Source of the DNA: Parus major
Taxonomy: Eukaryota > Chordata > Aves > Passeriformes > Paridae
Direction: 5' to 3'
Assembly (NCBI RefSeq): GCF_001522545.3
Contig: NC_031770.1
Coordinates: forward strand, 89,105,194-89,169,193
DNA length: 64,000 nt
A program made the translations under genes and the position numbers. Numbering within the stretch: the first letter of the stretch is position 1; each line of letters begins with the position of its first letter. This document shows, one piece after another, positions 1 to 13,100 of this stretch. The notes below the pieces were generated by a model. That model saw only the letters and a program-made list of their open reading frames with translations, searched no databases and was not told the DNA's origin.

Positions 1-3000
1 GTTACAGCTGGGAGTGCAGGTCATTGAGTCATGGTCTGACTTCTGTCCAGTGGAGGTAAGCAGAGTTGGCCATGCAACCCTGTACCCCTCAGGCAGATCC
101 ATAGTGATGAGAGAGATCCAGGGTCAAACTGCAAACTTGGTCCATGGGTCTAGGTTTGGATCACTGTGAATTCTCTGTTTACAGAGGAGTCACAGGAAAA
201 CAAGGAGGCAAGAATTAAATTGGTCTGATTTGCTTCTAAGGTGTTGTTTGGGCAGAAGAATGGAGATCATACCAATTGCTCCAAAGAGATGGTCTGAAAT
301 GACTTAGTATCTTTATTGGCCTGATGCTACCTCAGTATCCACGTGCTATATGATGCCTTTCATGTACCTGGAAAATTGTTGATGTTTAAGGTGACAGTTA
401 CATAGAGTACATTTTGGATTGTCTGCTGCAAACAGTGAAGTTTCATCCTTTCTACATATTTATATGCCCTCGAGTTTTTCAGTGAGGAAGAATTTAACGG
501 CAAAGGTGAAATCAGCAGCAGGATGGATTGGGAATTATGTCAGCAAGGAAGACTGAAAACTTGATTTAGAATGATGGAAAGAATATATTCCCTACTGAAG
601 GAATGAGGAACTCAAAGAAGTTCCTCTGATTTCTCTTGAAATCATCTATAGATGATACATAGTTCATATGAAGGAAATGTTTCCTTGAGATTACAGCACC
701 TGAATTAAGACATAAGTAAGTATGTACAGTTCTACCTGAAGTTCCTGTGATAGCCATTGCAGTCATGGGACAGGACTCAATTGCCTAAGCATAGGTGCCT
801 AATGCCATTTGAAACAGTACATGAGACGTCTTTCTGGTGTAGTGATATTCTATGGATTGAAAAACGCACAAGACACTTGTGCCCTTCTGGAGTGTCATTC
901 GGTCTCCTAGCAGTTAAACATACCTGGCAATTGAGATCATCAGCCACTAGGTGTGAACCTTAGGATGACCTGACTTATTTTTTATCTCCATCAGCCATAT
1001 TGGAGCTTCTTCAGTGGAAATGGCAATTTAGACATCTGTTATGCCTTCATAAACGTGCATGGGGGGACCATTTAGATGCTCAGTTAGTTGTCAAACAGAT
1101 GTTCTAGTGCCATTTCAAGTGCCTGCCAGTTTAAAGACATCTTGATAGATTTGAAATGAGACCTGCATTAAATGGACAAAGTGGGACCCTTCCCTTTCTG
1201 AGCAGTACTTGGAGGCCAGAACTCTTGAAGTCATCCAGAATGACTCCAGGTAGATCTATGTAGACAACAGCAGTGAGGTGCAGTTTCTTAATCTTGATCT
1301 GAATACCTTGTCTGCTGTAGCTTTAGAAGACCTATTCTATTGCTTTTTAAAACTTGTAGCTGTGTTCATGAGTAGTGCAGTTGAGTGTGACTTGAATGTT
1401 GTAGTTTTGTATAAGAATAATATTCTTAATATGGCAACATTTTTCTTCACTCTTTTGGGCATTCATTATTTATGTAATTTGTTACCTTTTGATTTTCCAG
1501 CTAATCAGAATACTTGTCAGATTTTTTTTCCAAGTCTTAATTTCTATTTTCTAAATAGAAGTAATAGGTTTTTTTTCTTTATTTGTTTATTAGTTAATAT
1601 TATTTGTTATTTGTCACCTTTCCCTTTACCATTAAAGTCCTCTTTGTCAGCAGGATTAGAGAAAACAACTGGCCACTCCAGCAGCATAAGCATAATTCTT
1701 GTAGCTCAGTTAAATTTCTTTCTGTTTAAAATCATATTTCTTACATTTGTAAGAATGTAAACAACTCTGCAACAATAAGTAGTGTACTATCAGATTATAT
1801 TGGATTTTAATAATTAACATAAATGGCAGCAAGAATCTTAGGACCAATACTTTACCATAGCAATCCCTACAGTGACTTCTCTGTCAATTCAGACAATCTC
1901 TTGATATATGTAAATCACTACTCTTTCATGAGCTCAAACGGGCCTTCTGACCTCAACAATTATTTGGTTTCTTTCAGATAAGTTATATCTGCTCTTAACT
2001 AATTTTATTCTGTGATGATTTACTTGCTTTTTATATTTTGGACATGTCTCTGTTGACTGAATTATTTTTTGAAGTAAGAAGTCCCAATATTTCTATGCCA
2101 GGCTACTGTTTTATCTATGACATCTAGTTTATAGCCCAGGATCAGTTTTGCCATTTCATTTTTTTTTACTTAGCATCAGAAACAATATGGAGGGTCCTAA
2201 GTGTTATTTTATGTATTGCTGTTATTGAAACACATCTGGTATGTCAATGGGATTTTTGGGGTATGTCTGTGTTAACATTCAGGTCATGCATATAAAGTGA
2301 TATCATAAGAAAACTTCATTTGAAGAAAGATTGTCTGGGGTTGAGTGTTTTTGCTAGTCATGGTCCATTCATGGCTATTCTTCACCGAGCGGTCATGTCA
2401 GCAGCATACAGCAGCAGTTACAGAATGCTCAGTTTATCTTTACTGAGGGATATTCCTCAGGTGCATCCCACTGTTTTTTGAATCTTCTCCATTTTTTATC
2501 TAGTTAAGATGGGAATGAATATGTTTTATATCTTCCTTCTAGTAGTGTGAGCTATGTCAACAAGGATTTTAATTTCTTCCCGTTTATTTCCTCTAGGTCT
2601 TGCAAAGTTTAGAGACATCTATGTGTTCAGATGATTGACCAGTTTTCTTTGTTCTCCTTCCAGCAATCATATTATTTATCATAGAGCCTTCTCCTGGTTT
2701 TTTGGGTATTTTTCCATGTCACTGCAGATATGCATTATGGAGTTTGATGCCACCTCTCTGCTGATTCTTGTTGAAAACTGTTTTCCTGAGTTGTTCTTCT
2801 TTGTACAAGATGGACCTACCTTAGTTCAGTTGTCCTCTATGCCAGAACACCACCTTGTGGAAAAGGAAAGCAGAGCTTTAGCTTGCTTGGTTAGAAGGAA
2901 TGAAAAGACTTGAACCTCCAGATCCTTCTCTTTTATGTTTTTCAGTTACTTTTGAGAAGCTCTAGAGAATATTTGCCATTGCTGTGTCTGTCCTTATGAA

Positions 3001-6000
3001 GGACCTTCATGGAATAAAAATCAGAAAGCTGAAGGAATCTCAGCACCTTCAGTAGAAGTAATGAAATAGTGACAGAGCTTAAAAGGTGTGTTTATTTAAT
3101 TTGTTTACATTTATTGTTACATTAGGGAGATTTTACTGCTTTAATTAAAAGTTACTAGGGTTTTCTATAATGAACCTGAATTTGCAGCTATTTATAGTTG
3201 GGAGAAAATGTTTCCATGCAGAAATTTGGCATTCAATGTCTCAAGCTAAATGGTTTGGTTTTCCTTTTTCTATTTCTTTTAAAAATACTCTTTGGCTGCA
3301 TTCTGTTTTGAGGGAGGCAGGGTTTTTTTTTTTTTGTGTGGTTTTATATGCTTTTTGTGCTCCCTTGGCAAGACTTGATACATGGAAAAAAAATTTTCCA
3401 GGCTCTTAGTCTTTTATGTCAGCTATTTCCTTTTTGATATTTAAAACATGATACTTTTTTAACAGAGACCCTGTATTATTCAATAAGCAGTCACCCCTAA
3501 GTATTTGCCATTACTACTTTTCATATATTATTACATAAAAACAGTTCATATAGTTCAAGTTAGTAAATATTTTTTCTGAAACAAAATTGTATACCTGGCA
3601 TGTTTAGTCGTACTAAAATTGGTACTTGTGTATTTCTGCAAAGTTCACAATTTCTCATTCATTGAAAATATAGAAATTTGTTTTCATTTTTCTGTTTCTA
3701 TTTTCTAATTATTATCTGTGGGACATTTAATACCATACTTAAAGGAGTTGAAATTCTCTAAGTTGGTCTCGTTGGTTCAGAAAATCATCCCTTTTGCCCA
3801 AGGGTGTGCTGTACATTTGAAATGCTCCAGTTAGAGTTTGGGGAAATGAGTCCTTCAATTCAATGGACTGATGCCATCCAGGTAGTAAACAGATAAGTGT
3901 TTAAACTCTGCCTAAGTTCTTACAGACTTCAGTGTGTTCTGTACATTTGGAGCTTGACTAGTAAGTGCAGATGGCATTGAGCCTGGCACAGAATGTGACT
4001 CGTGACTCAGGTGATTTCTTCAGATGTTATTTAAGTAATGTCCAGATATTCTGCAAGTGTGCAACTGTGATCAGAAAACTTCCTAGAAAGTGGAGTCTCC
4101 TCTTTCTTCCCAACAGCTTTGTCAAGTACATATTTCTTTCTCTTGGAAGAATGTCCCAAGAGTTACAGATTATTCACAGGACAGGTGAGATTCCTTTGTT
4201 CCTTGGATTCAACTTGGGCCACATCATAGAAAAATGCTAGTCACTTTAGCAGAAGATGGTACACATACTCTTATAGTCTCCAATTTTTTTCTGAGTTCTA
4301 TCCAGCAGCAATGGACTGTAAAATGTATAAGTAGTACACTGGGATTTGAACCTAAGTGTTCTGCCTGTCTTTGACTTGCTTCTTATCTGAGCTTTAGGAA
4401 TGAAGCACAAGAGAAATTATTAGTTATGCTGGTGAGAAGGATGATCAGAACAGAATTTGTGAGATGAATAAGAAACTGGCTGAGGAGGAAATAGGAGATA
4501 ATATTGAAAGCAGATTTATTAGACTGGAAAGACATTGCTGGTGGAGTTTGTCCATGATTTTTTTAAAACATCTTTCTTCTAATCTATTTTTTTTTTGAGA
4601 TAATATATGTTTGTACTAAAATAAGGTAATGATGTTAGTCCAAAAGTTTTCACAAGAAAGTATCGAGGTGGTAATATCTGCTGATAACAGAAGGACAGGA
4701 GACATTTTCAGTACAACATTGGATGCCACACAGGAGAAACTAAGTAACATTGAAGATAGGAGCAATCAAGGTACCATAAATAAAATTAGATTAAATACAA
4801 TGTAAAACAAGACTCTTCTGGACTCAGAACCAAGAAGTTTACTCTAAGCTGTTGTAAGTTCATCAGCTTGAAGAGTATACAAATTTGTCTATAGTATTGC
4901 CTTGAGTTTCCAGTATGCGGGAATCATTCCCTATGTGGTTCTCAGTGTTGTTCTCACTTGGTGAACAGTGAACTGAAGTTGAGACTGACTAGTGAACAGG
5001 AAGGCTATAGAGAAAATCAAGGGCTGAGAGGCCTGGACTATGGCTCCAGAGAGATTGTTTATCTAATATCACAGACAGAAAATAAAACCAATACTTGAAT
5101 GTCTTTCTGCAATATGCCCTCCAAACTTTTGACCCCTATGAACTCCAAGGGCTGCGGACATCACCTGATGTGTCTGTGTGAACTGTTCTGAAAAGACAAG
5201 TACAGCTCTTCACATCCACAAAATTTTGCCACAGTAGGCACTAAACAGGATTTACAAGATTTGGTCTAGAAAATGAACACTTTTTTTCTCAAAGTTTATG
5301 GACATTTTCCATGCTCTAAATTATGCTTTGGTTCACATAATCTATCTCAGCTCTCTCTTTATTTTCCAGTCACAGCTTCACTCATAGCACAGCTGTGGCA
5401 TTTGTCTTGCAACAAGAAGGATCTGATAATCATGAAATAACCCAGATTTATGCCCTTAGTGCTGAAGCAGTGCCATATTTGTGAAAATAACTTAAGAGGA
5501 ACAATATGCAGCAGATGTGAAGGTTTTACCTTCACATTTAAGTAGGTTTATACTGTCAGTGAGTGTGGGCTTAGCAGGGCCTGACAGAGTTTCAACTTAC
5601 CAGATGTTCCATGTGATCAAATAGATGCTATACAGCTGTTTCCCATTCTTTTTACCGGGCTCAGATAAATACACAGTAAATGGTCTGAAATATATTTATT
5701 GTATTTTGGCGAGTCCTGCAGAGAACTGCCCACAGGCACCAAGAATGCAGGGAGAAACCAAGGGTGCTCATAGGCATGCTCATTTTCCATTAGTGAGGAG
5801 AAATTAGCTGCTGTGTGGTTAGAACAACCCTGATGATACTAGTCAGGGAGGAGTAAAATATGGGGTTTTCCTTTGGCTGTGGATGTTGTGAGATTAGTGG
5901 CTATATTTACGGAGCGTCTCTGGTCTGGAGGAGCTGTTACTCCCACGGCCAGGAGCTGTCTCCCTGAGCTGACAGTGTCACCCTTCCAGTGGTGTTAGAA

Positions 6001-7063
6001 TCCCAGGAGAGGTGGTGGGTTCAGTGGAGCAGCTGTCCTGCAGGTAGCTCATGCTAATCCCACCTCAGGCTTTCAACACTGGAATGGAGAACTGGTTTGG
6101 CTTCTGTCCTCAGTGCAATACAGAAAACAGCAAATTTCCAGAGCTTCTGGCGAGGCTGCCTGTGTCTCTCCTGTCCACTCCTGAGCATGGGCAGCATTCC
6201 CCAAATTAGCCATGGGGTGTGTTTTTAAGGGCACACAGCTTTTGGGGTTTAATCCAGCCAACTGCTCTGAACTGTTTCAGGATTTATAGGTCCAGTTTAC
6301 ATTAACTGCCACACCTGTCAACTTGATTCAATCACAGAGCAGCTAAATAATAAAAAAGGAAGTTTCATTTCCCTTCACCTGCTTTCCTGTTCTAATTTCT
6401 CCTTCCTCCCCCTCCAGTTCCCCATACTCTCCTTAGCCCTTTAACCTTACTGTTGCCTTCCTTCTCTCTTGTCTCTGTCGGCCTCCTGCCTGCCTTTCCA
6501 TAGCTGCTCTTACACCTGAAAAATTCTTTTCTACTAGAGGCTTTTCTTATTCTCCTTTAAATCCTTTTTTAAAACCTTCATTTTCAGTCAGAGAAATAAC
6601 TTTAATTTTTCATTAATAATCTCTTTAACATTTCTTGACTGCTATGTTCTTTTCAGATTTATAGCCAAGTCTTGCAAACGTTTACAAAGAAGTACCTGTT
6701 TAGTTAAATTGAGAACATTCAGTTATAAGTTTGGAGGACTGGATTGTTCATTGGAAAGATTTTTGAAATGGAAATATTTCTCTCTGTAAAACTCAATGTT
6801 CATTTAAGGTTCTATATACATTTTTAATAAACTTTTGTGACCAAAAAGGAGCAATGGAACATTCACTAACTCCTGTTTTTAACTTTTATTCCTTAGGTCA
6901 AGGTGTGGAACATACTCTCACAGATTTTTAAATGCGCTGAGCAAACTTAATGTTGATAATATAACTTTATACCCTGAATCATATAAAAGGACAAGTACAA
7001 GCTGTGCCTTTTGATCTTGGTGACCTTAATGGGTTTTTATTTCAGTATTGATTTTTATTTCAG
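1..7063. other. Non-coding sequence upstream of first visible exon
   Basis: This is presumably intron, because exon A needs an upstream exon in phase 0. I found no exon, CpG-rich promoter or confidently named repeat. The stretch 5560-6300 is less AT-rich than the rest, and a polypyrimidine tract runs from about 6365 to 6500. The first 1.3 kb has the texture of an old decayed interspersed repeat, but I cannot name one. Confidence 0.6.
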
Positions 7064-7141
7064 GAACCTCAAGCATCTGGTCTGCCTGAGTACATAAAGA
7101 TTGTAGAAGTTGGGCCGAGGGATGGTTTACAAAATGAAAAG
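7064..7141 (+). CDS. HMGCLL1: HMGCLL1 coding exon A (first visible exon; GPRDGLQNE active-site loop)
   Basis: This exon encodes 26 residues (1-26 of the visible protein), from [12 protein letters not shown] to [11 protein letters not shown]. The acceptor is a T-rich tract ending in CAG at 7061-7063, and the donor is GTAACT at 7142. It carries the family's conserved Arg-Asp pair (residues 19-20); the Asp is a metal ligand in HMG-CoA lyases. The reading frame is open at its 5' edge and the exon begins on a codon boundary. It therefore needs an upstream exon ending in phase 0, which I could not find in 1-7063. Confidence 0.95.
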
Positions 7142-10100
7142 GTAACTTTTCTCTTTTTATTTTTGTGTGTGCTTTGACTTGGATGTTAGCATTATTTTCA
7201 TTGTGTAGAACATGTCCATCCTGTTAAATATATCTATTTTCATATTGATAACTTTCCTTTATATTAGAATGAAAGTGTATTCCTATTTACCCAGCTTTCA
7301 GATCATGTAATTTCTTTCTATACTTGGCTGTCTAGCCTTTCTGTTACTCAACATTTCTTTTTACTGGAATTTGTCTTGTCAGTCAGTAACATTCTGTCAT
7401 GACATAATTGGTAAACACTATGAAACACTGGCTATCTTTGTAACTTGTGTTTCTGCTTCAAGTGTTAATGTAGAAGGGGTAGTGAAATAGGTTTTGTCAT
7501 GCGTCTTGCTGGAGAGACAGGGGAAAAAAAATATTGCTCTTTTGATAGCATTATTTGCCTGAAGGGAGGGGAAGGGAAATTGCTTCGTAGGGAAGCAGGG
7601 AAGAAGATTGAAAGAGATTATGGGGTACATGTGTAGAAACAGTCATCTATTTCCACAAATGGGAGGATAAGATCACATACATTGTTACTGATATCAGAGA
7701 TACTAGTGGTATTAGCAGAATAAGAGTTACTCTGCCTCAGCTGTGCAACTTTTTTCCTCCCATTTTTTGCTGGTCACACTGTTAGTATTTCCTTTGTCAG
7801 TTCTTGCTAGTTTGGTGTTTAGTTAATAAGAAATAACGAGGACAGGTCTATAATAAGTTACACAGAAGTGCTTCCTTTTGTGATGGACAGAAAATGGAGT
7901 AAGATCATTGTATACTGCCTAGTACCTTCCTTATACTTCCTTCTTTCAGGAAACGGTAATTATGGTAAAATGTGTAAGTCTAGTTCATTATTTTTAAAAA
8001 AGTATTGATTATGTACAGGAAACATTTGTCTTACAAAAGTTTCTTATGCATGAAATACTTCGCTAAAGTATATCTTCATGTCTATAGATGATAGTCCCAA
8101 CTGATACAAAAATTGAGTTCATCAACCAGCTTTCCAAAACAGGCCTGCCTGCAATAGAAGTGACCAGTTTTGTTTCATCCAAATGGGTACCTCAGGTATG
8201 TAAAATCATCTTCATTCAGAACTATTTCAGTTTAAGTGACATTCCATTTATTTATGTAACATTAATTTGAAAATAGAGATTTGGGATGGTGGCACAACAT
8301 TAATATAATTTAATGTTGTTCCTACTTCTTTGCTACTCTTCTAAAACTAGTAGTCATTGATGTAAAAAAGAAAATTACTATACGTTATTTTCTTTTTCTC
8401 TAAATGAAATACAGTTTTCCACGTTTGGAAATGTGTTTGGAAGATCTAAATTTGGGACTTCTGTATATGTAGTAGTAAGGCACATTACTTATTTTGGAGT
8501 TCTACCACTCTAGCAGCAACTACACTTAATTTTTTGTAAGATTGTAATGATTTGCTTATTATTTTTCTAGAATTAATTTTTACATTTGCTAGAATGCAGC
8601 AGAAACCTAGCCTTTCTTGAATTGGCAGCAGAACTGCGTTGGCATTATCTAATGCCATGTTTCCATTTGAGATTTAACACTGCAAATTCAGGCTTAGTCC
8701 TGAAGTTTAATATTTAACACCTCTTTGTATTAAAATAATTAATTGCAAATTAATTATTTTCTGCAAATAAGGAAATAAATAAATACTTGTATATGTAATT
8801 TAAACTATTCTTCAAGAAACTGCACACTTGTTTGTACAGGAGCATTTGAATACTTTATATTGGACAAGGAGCAATATAAGTTACTTAAAAATTAAAACAA
8901 GAAGTTAATTAATTTGAGAAAATACTTCCATTTTAACAATGTCTATTGCATGTTGCAATCTGACAAAATGCAAATAAAAGTTTTTACATTTTAAACTGAG
9001 AATAGATCCTGGGCCTGGCCTGTATTCTAGGCTTTTCTCTGAGAAAAGCATAGTACAGCCATGCTTCTTCATGAGTTAGCAAAGCAAATTGTACAACACT
9101 CTGAGGGACTCCTTTGCTTTATTTAAGTGCTCTCAGGGTCACCAGGGAAGAGTCTAGAAGAAAGATAATAGGAAAGGCCAACAGAAGAGTGACAATGCAG
9201 AATTTCTTTGGCGTCAGTACAGGGGCAATGATATCTTGTCTGCTAAACTGGAAAAGTTTAAGTTTTTCTAGTGCCATCACACTTTGCCAGTTACTGCAAC
9301 GGAGCATAATGTAGTTTTTTAAATGTTAGAAGAACAAGTCTGAAGCAAAGGTGTATTTCTTCCTTTCTTAATTATTTCCTTCTCCTGTGAGCCTTTACGA
9401 GGACCAAATTTAGCACAAGTTTGTCAGTTTAAAAGAAAATGAGCAATCCCTTCTTCTCTTAAATCCATTTCTGAATACTTTAATAGCTTAGTGTTTATTA
9501 TTATTTATTTATTTGAGTTTTTTTTTTAATTTTTATTTAAAAGATAAGATTGTGTTGCTTTGACAGAGAGTGCACTTTTGACTTTTTCTTTGCTCTTTCT
9601 TTTTTTCATAGGTCATGGGAATAGAATTTACTATGAGGGTTTAGATCACTCATTCACTTATTTCTGTTTTTAGTATTTTATACCATTTTGGTATTTAAAA
9701 TGGCATTTTATGGTTTCCCATCCACTGTTGTTTTTGGCAAAAATTTTTTTTTTACTGAAAAATCTAAAAGAAAAAGTTTCGCAGTAGCAAGGTGCCATAT
9801 AAAACAGGATCCCACACCTATAACATAAACAGCTAAAAAGTATAAATATCTACTATTAGGAAGCTTATTTTTTAAGAAATTGGGAAAAGAAATATATTAA
9901 TACAATTTAAAATCTTATAACATGCAATATGTGCAAAGTTGGGATTTTACTTACAGGAAAAATAACAATGGGACAGATTCAATACATATAATATTATTTG
10001 GATCTGGCAGGTTTATACTGGTTGAAAAAGTATCATTTTGGCTTTCCAGTATATTTTAAGACAGGCTATAATTGTGGAGAGTGAATTTAATTCCAGCATT

Positions 10101-13100
10101 CACCATTTAATTTATCATTTGGTTTCAGACATTCTTTTTTGCCCTGAGAAATGTAGCTACTACTTTTATTAAATTTAGGAATGAAAAATTGTTCCTAAAA
10201 TACTAACAAGAGATTTTTGTGATGTTATCAGACCAATTTAATTCACATAGGAGCAAATACAAAACGTTTTGTGCTATCACTTATTTCCTGATAAGAAACA
10301 AGTTGTGTCTGGCTTTAAAACACTTCTTGCACCATGTATCCACTTCCTTATAGATATATGTTGGGTTTATATTTGAAGATGAATACATGGATTTTTCTGA
10401 TATTTTTAATCCATTCATTTTCATAGAAGGAAGCCGGTGACAGGAAGATTCCAGGTTATAAGTAGTATTCTTAGTTAATAATGTTTTATAATTTAATATC
10501 ATGTATTTAGAATTGTGGTACTACATAGCTATCAATAACATATCTGCTGAAAGTAAGGAGTAATAAAACCTCATAAAACCTCATGTATATTTTCACATGG
10601 TACTTCTCAAAATACTTTTCACCAGCGTGGAAAAAACAGAAATCCAACATAATAGTATTTGCTTGAGAGATTGCTTCTATGAGAACTCATTTAAAAAGCA
10701 TTTAAAATGCACTATTCTTTTTTTTAAAACTCAGAATCTTTAAGACATTAAATAAGAGGGATATGTTTTATTAATTGTATTGTTTTCAGGTATGCACACC
10801 ACAGAAAAAATTTGGTTTTAACCCACTTCTTTTAAGAAAATGTGCTTATCTAAAGAATCTGCCTTTTATTAAATGAGTAAGTGTTTAATTCATCTTCTTC
10901 ATTAGTACAGGGAGTATATTTAATCTTGAATGTATGAGAAAAATGTAAGAGTATCTTAAAAAGGCAGATTTTATTTTGTGAGGGGAGACTAAGGAAAACA
11001 AGTACTCTGATTTTTGCTATAATAAAGAAGTATTTTCTTATTTAGAAAGAAACTTCTGAATATATTAAAACTGCACTATGTGGACAACTGGATTTTGCTT
11101 TATTCTTAAGAATATACATGTTTAGTCTTCAAATGTTCTGATTACAGTATTGAGTAATTCAAGTTCAGTTATGCTTACCATTGTGAAGTTGCATTTATCA
11201 GTGCTGAAGTTTTCAAGATTTCTATGATTTTTAAATCTCAGCTATTCTGTTAATTTCACCTATTAAGTCCAGTGACACAAAATACAGGTTGCTGTAACAC
11301 TTTATGAACAGCATGATCATGTCTGTCCATTTATGATGCACATTATATTTTTACAAATACACACAAAGGAACACTGTAGAAGTCTTAGCCCCAGTTCTAT
11401 AATCAGATAGATCTAAAAAGATCACAAGACAAATAGTCAGAAATAAAGAAATTAAAAAAGAGTATTTGTATAAAGTCAGTTTAACCACTTTATTGTTAGA
11501 CTTTTTGTATGAACTATACAAGTAATGACGGCACAACCACAGTCTAAGTAAATTTCTGTTTAGCTATGTAAAATCAGAAAATAACTGTTGATCAATACAA
11601 ATTATTTTAGATGGCAGATCACAAAGAAGTAATGAGTGGTATTGAGCGGCATCCTGGAGTACAGTATCCCGTTCTTACACCTAATCTTCAAGGTTTTCAT
11701 TCTGCTGTAAGTGCCTTCGTAAGAGTTGTCCACATTTACCTCTTTTATGTTGCAGATACTTTCTGTTCAGTACCAGAAACTAGCTTTTTAATGTTAGAAG
11801 TAAGCTGTAGTTTTTTTTCACTGAAAAATTCAGTTCCTGTAATGAGATATCTGTTAAAACAGAAACCTGTGCATAGCTGACTTAAGTATTGACAGACAGA
11901 TTATAGTGCTACAACTTTGCCTCTGTGGTAGCCTGTATGAGTTTAATTGTGCTTTATCTCTATCCTGTATTTAGTGATATAATGAAGGGAAAACAATGAA
12001 ACAATAGTTGTAGATTATTCCTGCATTCTTCCTTGTTGATGTTTTTTTCCCTCTGTTTGAAAGAATATTTGTCTCTGAATTGTCTCTGTTGCTGAATTTT
12101 AGACATTACCCTGCAGAGAGTAAATGCAAAAACTTCATACTTTTTCACTGAACAAGAGTGTTATTCTGACTGGAGAGTGGGAGTTAGTTAGTTAACTATT
12201 CTCCTAAGCTTAAAAGTTTTCTTCTATCAGCTGGCTTTCTGCCTTCTAGTTTGCCTCATGTTAGTTGATTTACTGAGGTACTGAATACAAGCTCAGGCTA
12301 ATTGCCTGTTCAGTGAAGTCACCACATTTACACATTTTCTAGACTGGTGTTTGCTCTGAGACTTCTCTCAGCAGACTCTCATGTACACATTTTCCATATT
12401 ATCCTTATTGACTGTGACACCAAGACCAATGGAGCCCTTGATCCTAGAGTTGGCTCTAACAAGGAAATCCCTGTTGGTTATTGTTGCTGCTCTAGGCACA
12501 TGCACACAGAGAGCTTTCCCAAGAATGACTTCCTGGTATTCAGGAGGAACAGACAGTGTGAGAGTTGTTGTATGGTCTTTTCCTTTTCTGAAAAGATGAA
12601 TGTAGATATCAATCATTGTTGTTTGTATAGGTGATTCATGTGATTTCTTACATATTATTACCTTTATCATTCATCATTTAAACACGTTTAACTAATTGCT
12701 AAGAAGAGGCAGAAAATATGCCATAGTGAGTGATCACAAAATTTTATTCAATCTATCTGTATGCTCTAGCTTAAAAAAAAATTGGAATTAAAGTTAGATT
12801 TTAGATATGGATGATATACTTAATGTACTTTAAAATTTTAGAATTCTATACAGAATTAAATGCCTAATCTAATACTTTAATATAATGTTATGATTCTGTT
12901 TTCTTTAAATGTATTTTTTAGATTGCAGCAGGAGCTACAGAAGTCTCAGTATTTGGTGCAGCATCTGAATCTTTTAGCAAAATGAATATTAATTGTTCAA
13001 TTGAAGAAAGCATGGAAAGGTTTGAAGAAGTCACTAAATCTGCAAGGAATATGAATATTCCAGTGCGTGGGTAAATATACAGATTCTGAAGTAATACAGA

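Noticed and set aside
1278..1760. 160-codon plus-strand open frame
   Set aside because: Composition is dominated by Phe/Leu from T-rich DNA, no family is recognisable and no splice context is convincing. T-rich sequence lowers stop frequency.
6187..6228. ATG giving MGSIPQ, a myristoylation-like start
   Set aside because: The frame stops after 13 codons, no donor in a matching phase follows, and it does not resemble the known HMGCLL1 N-terminus.
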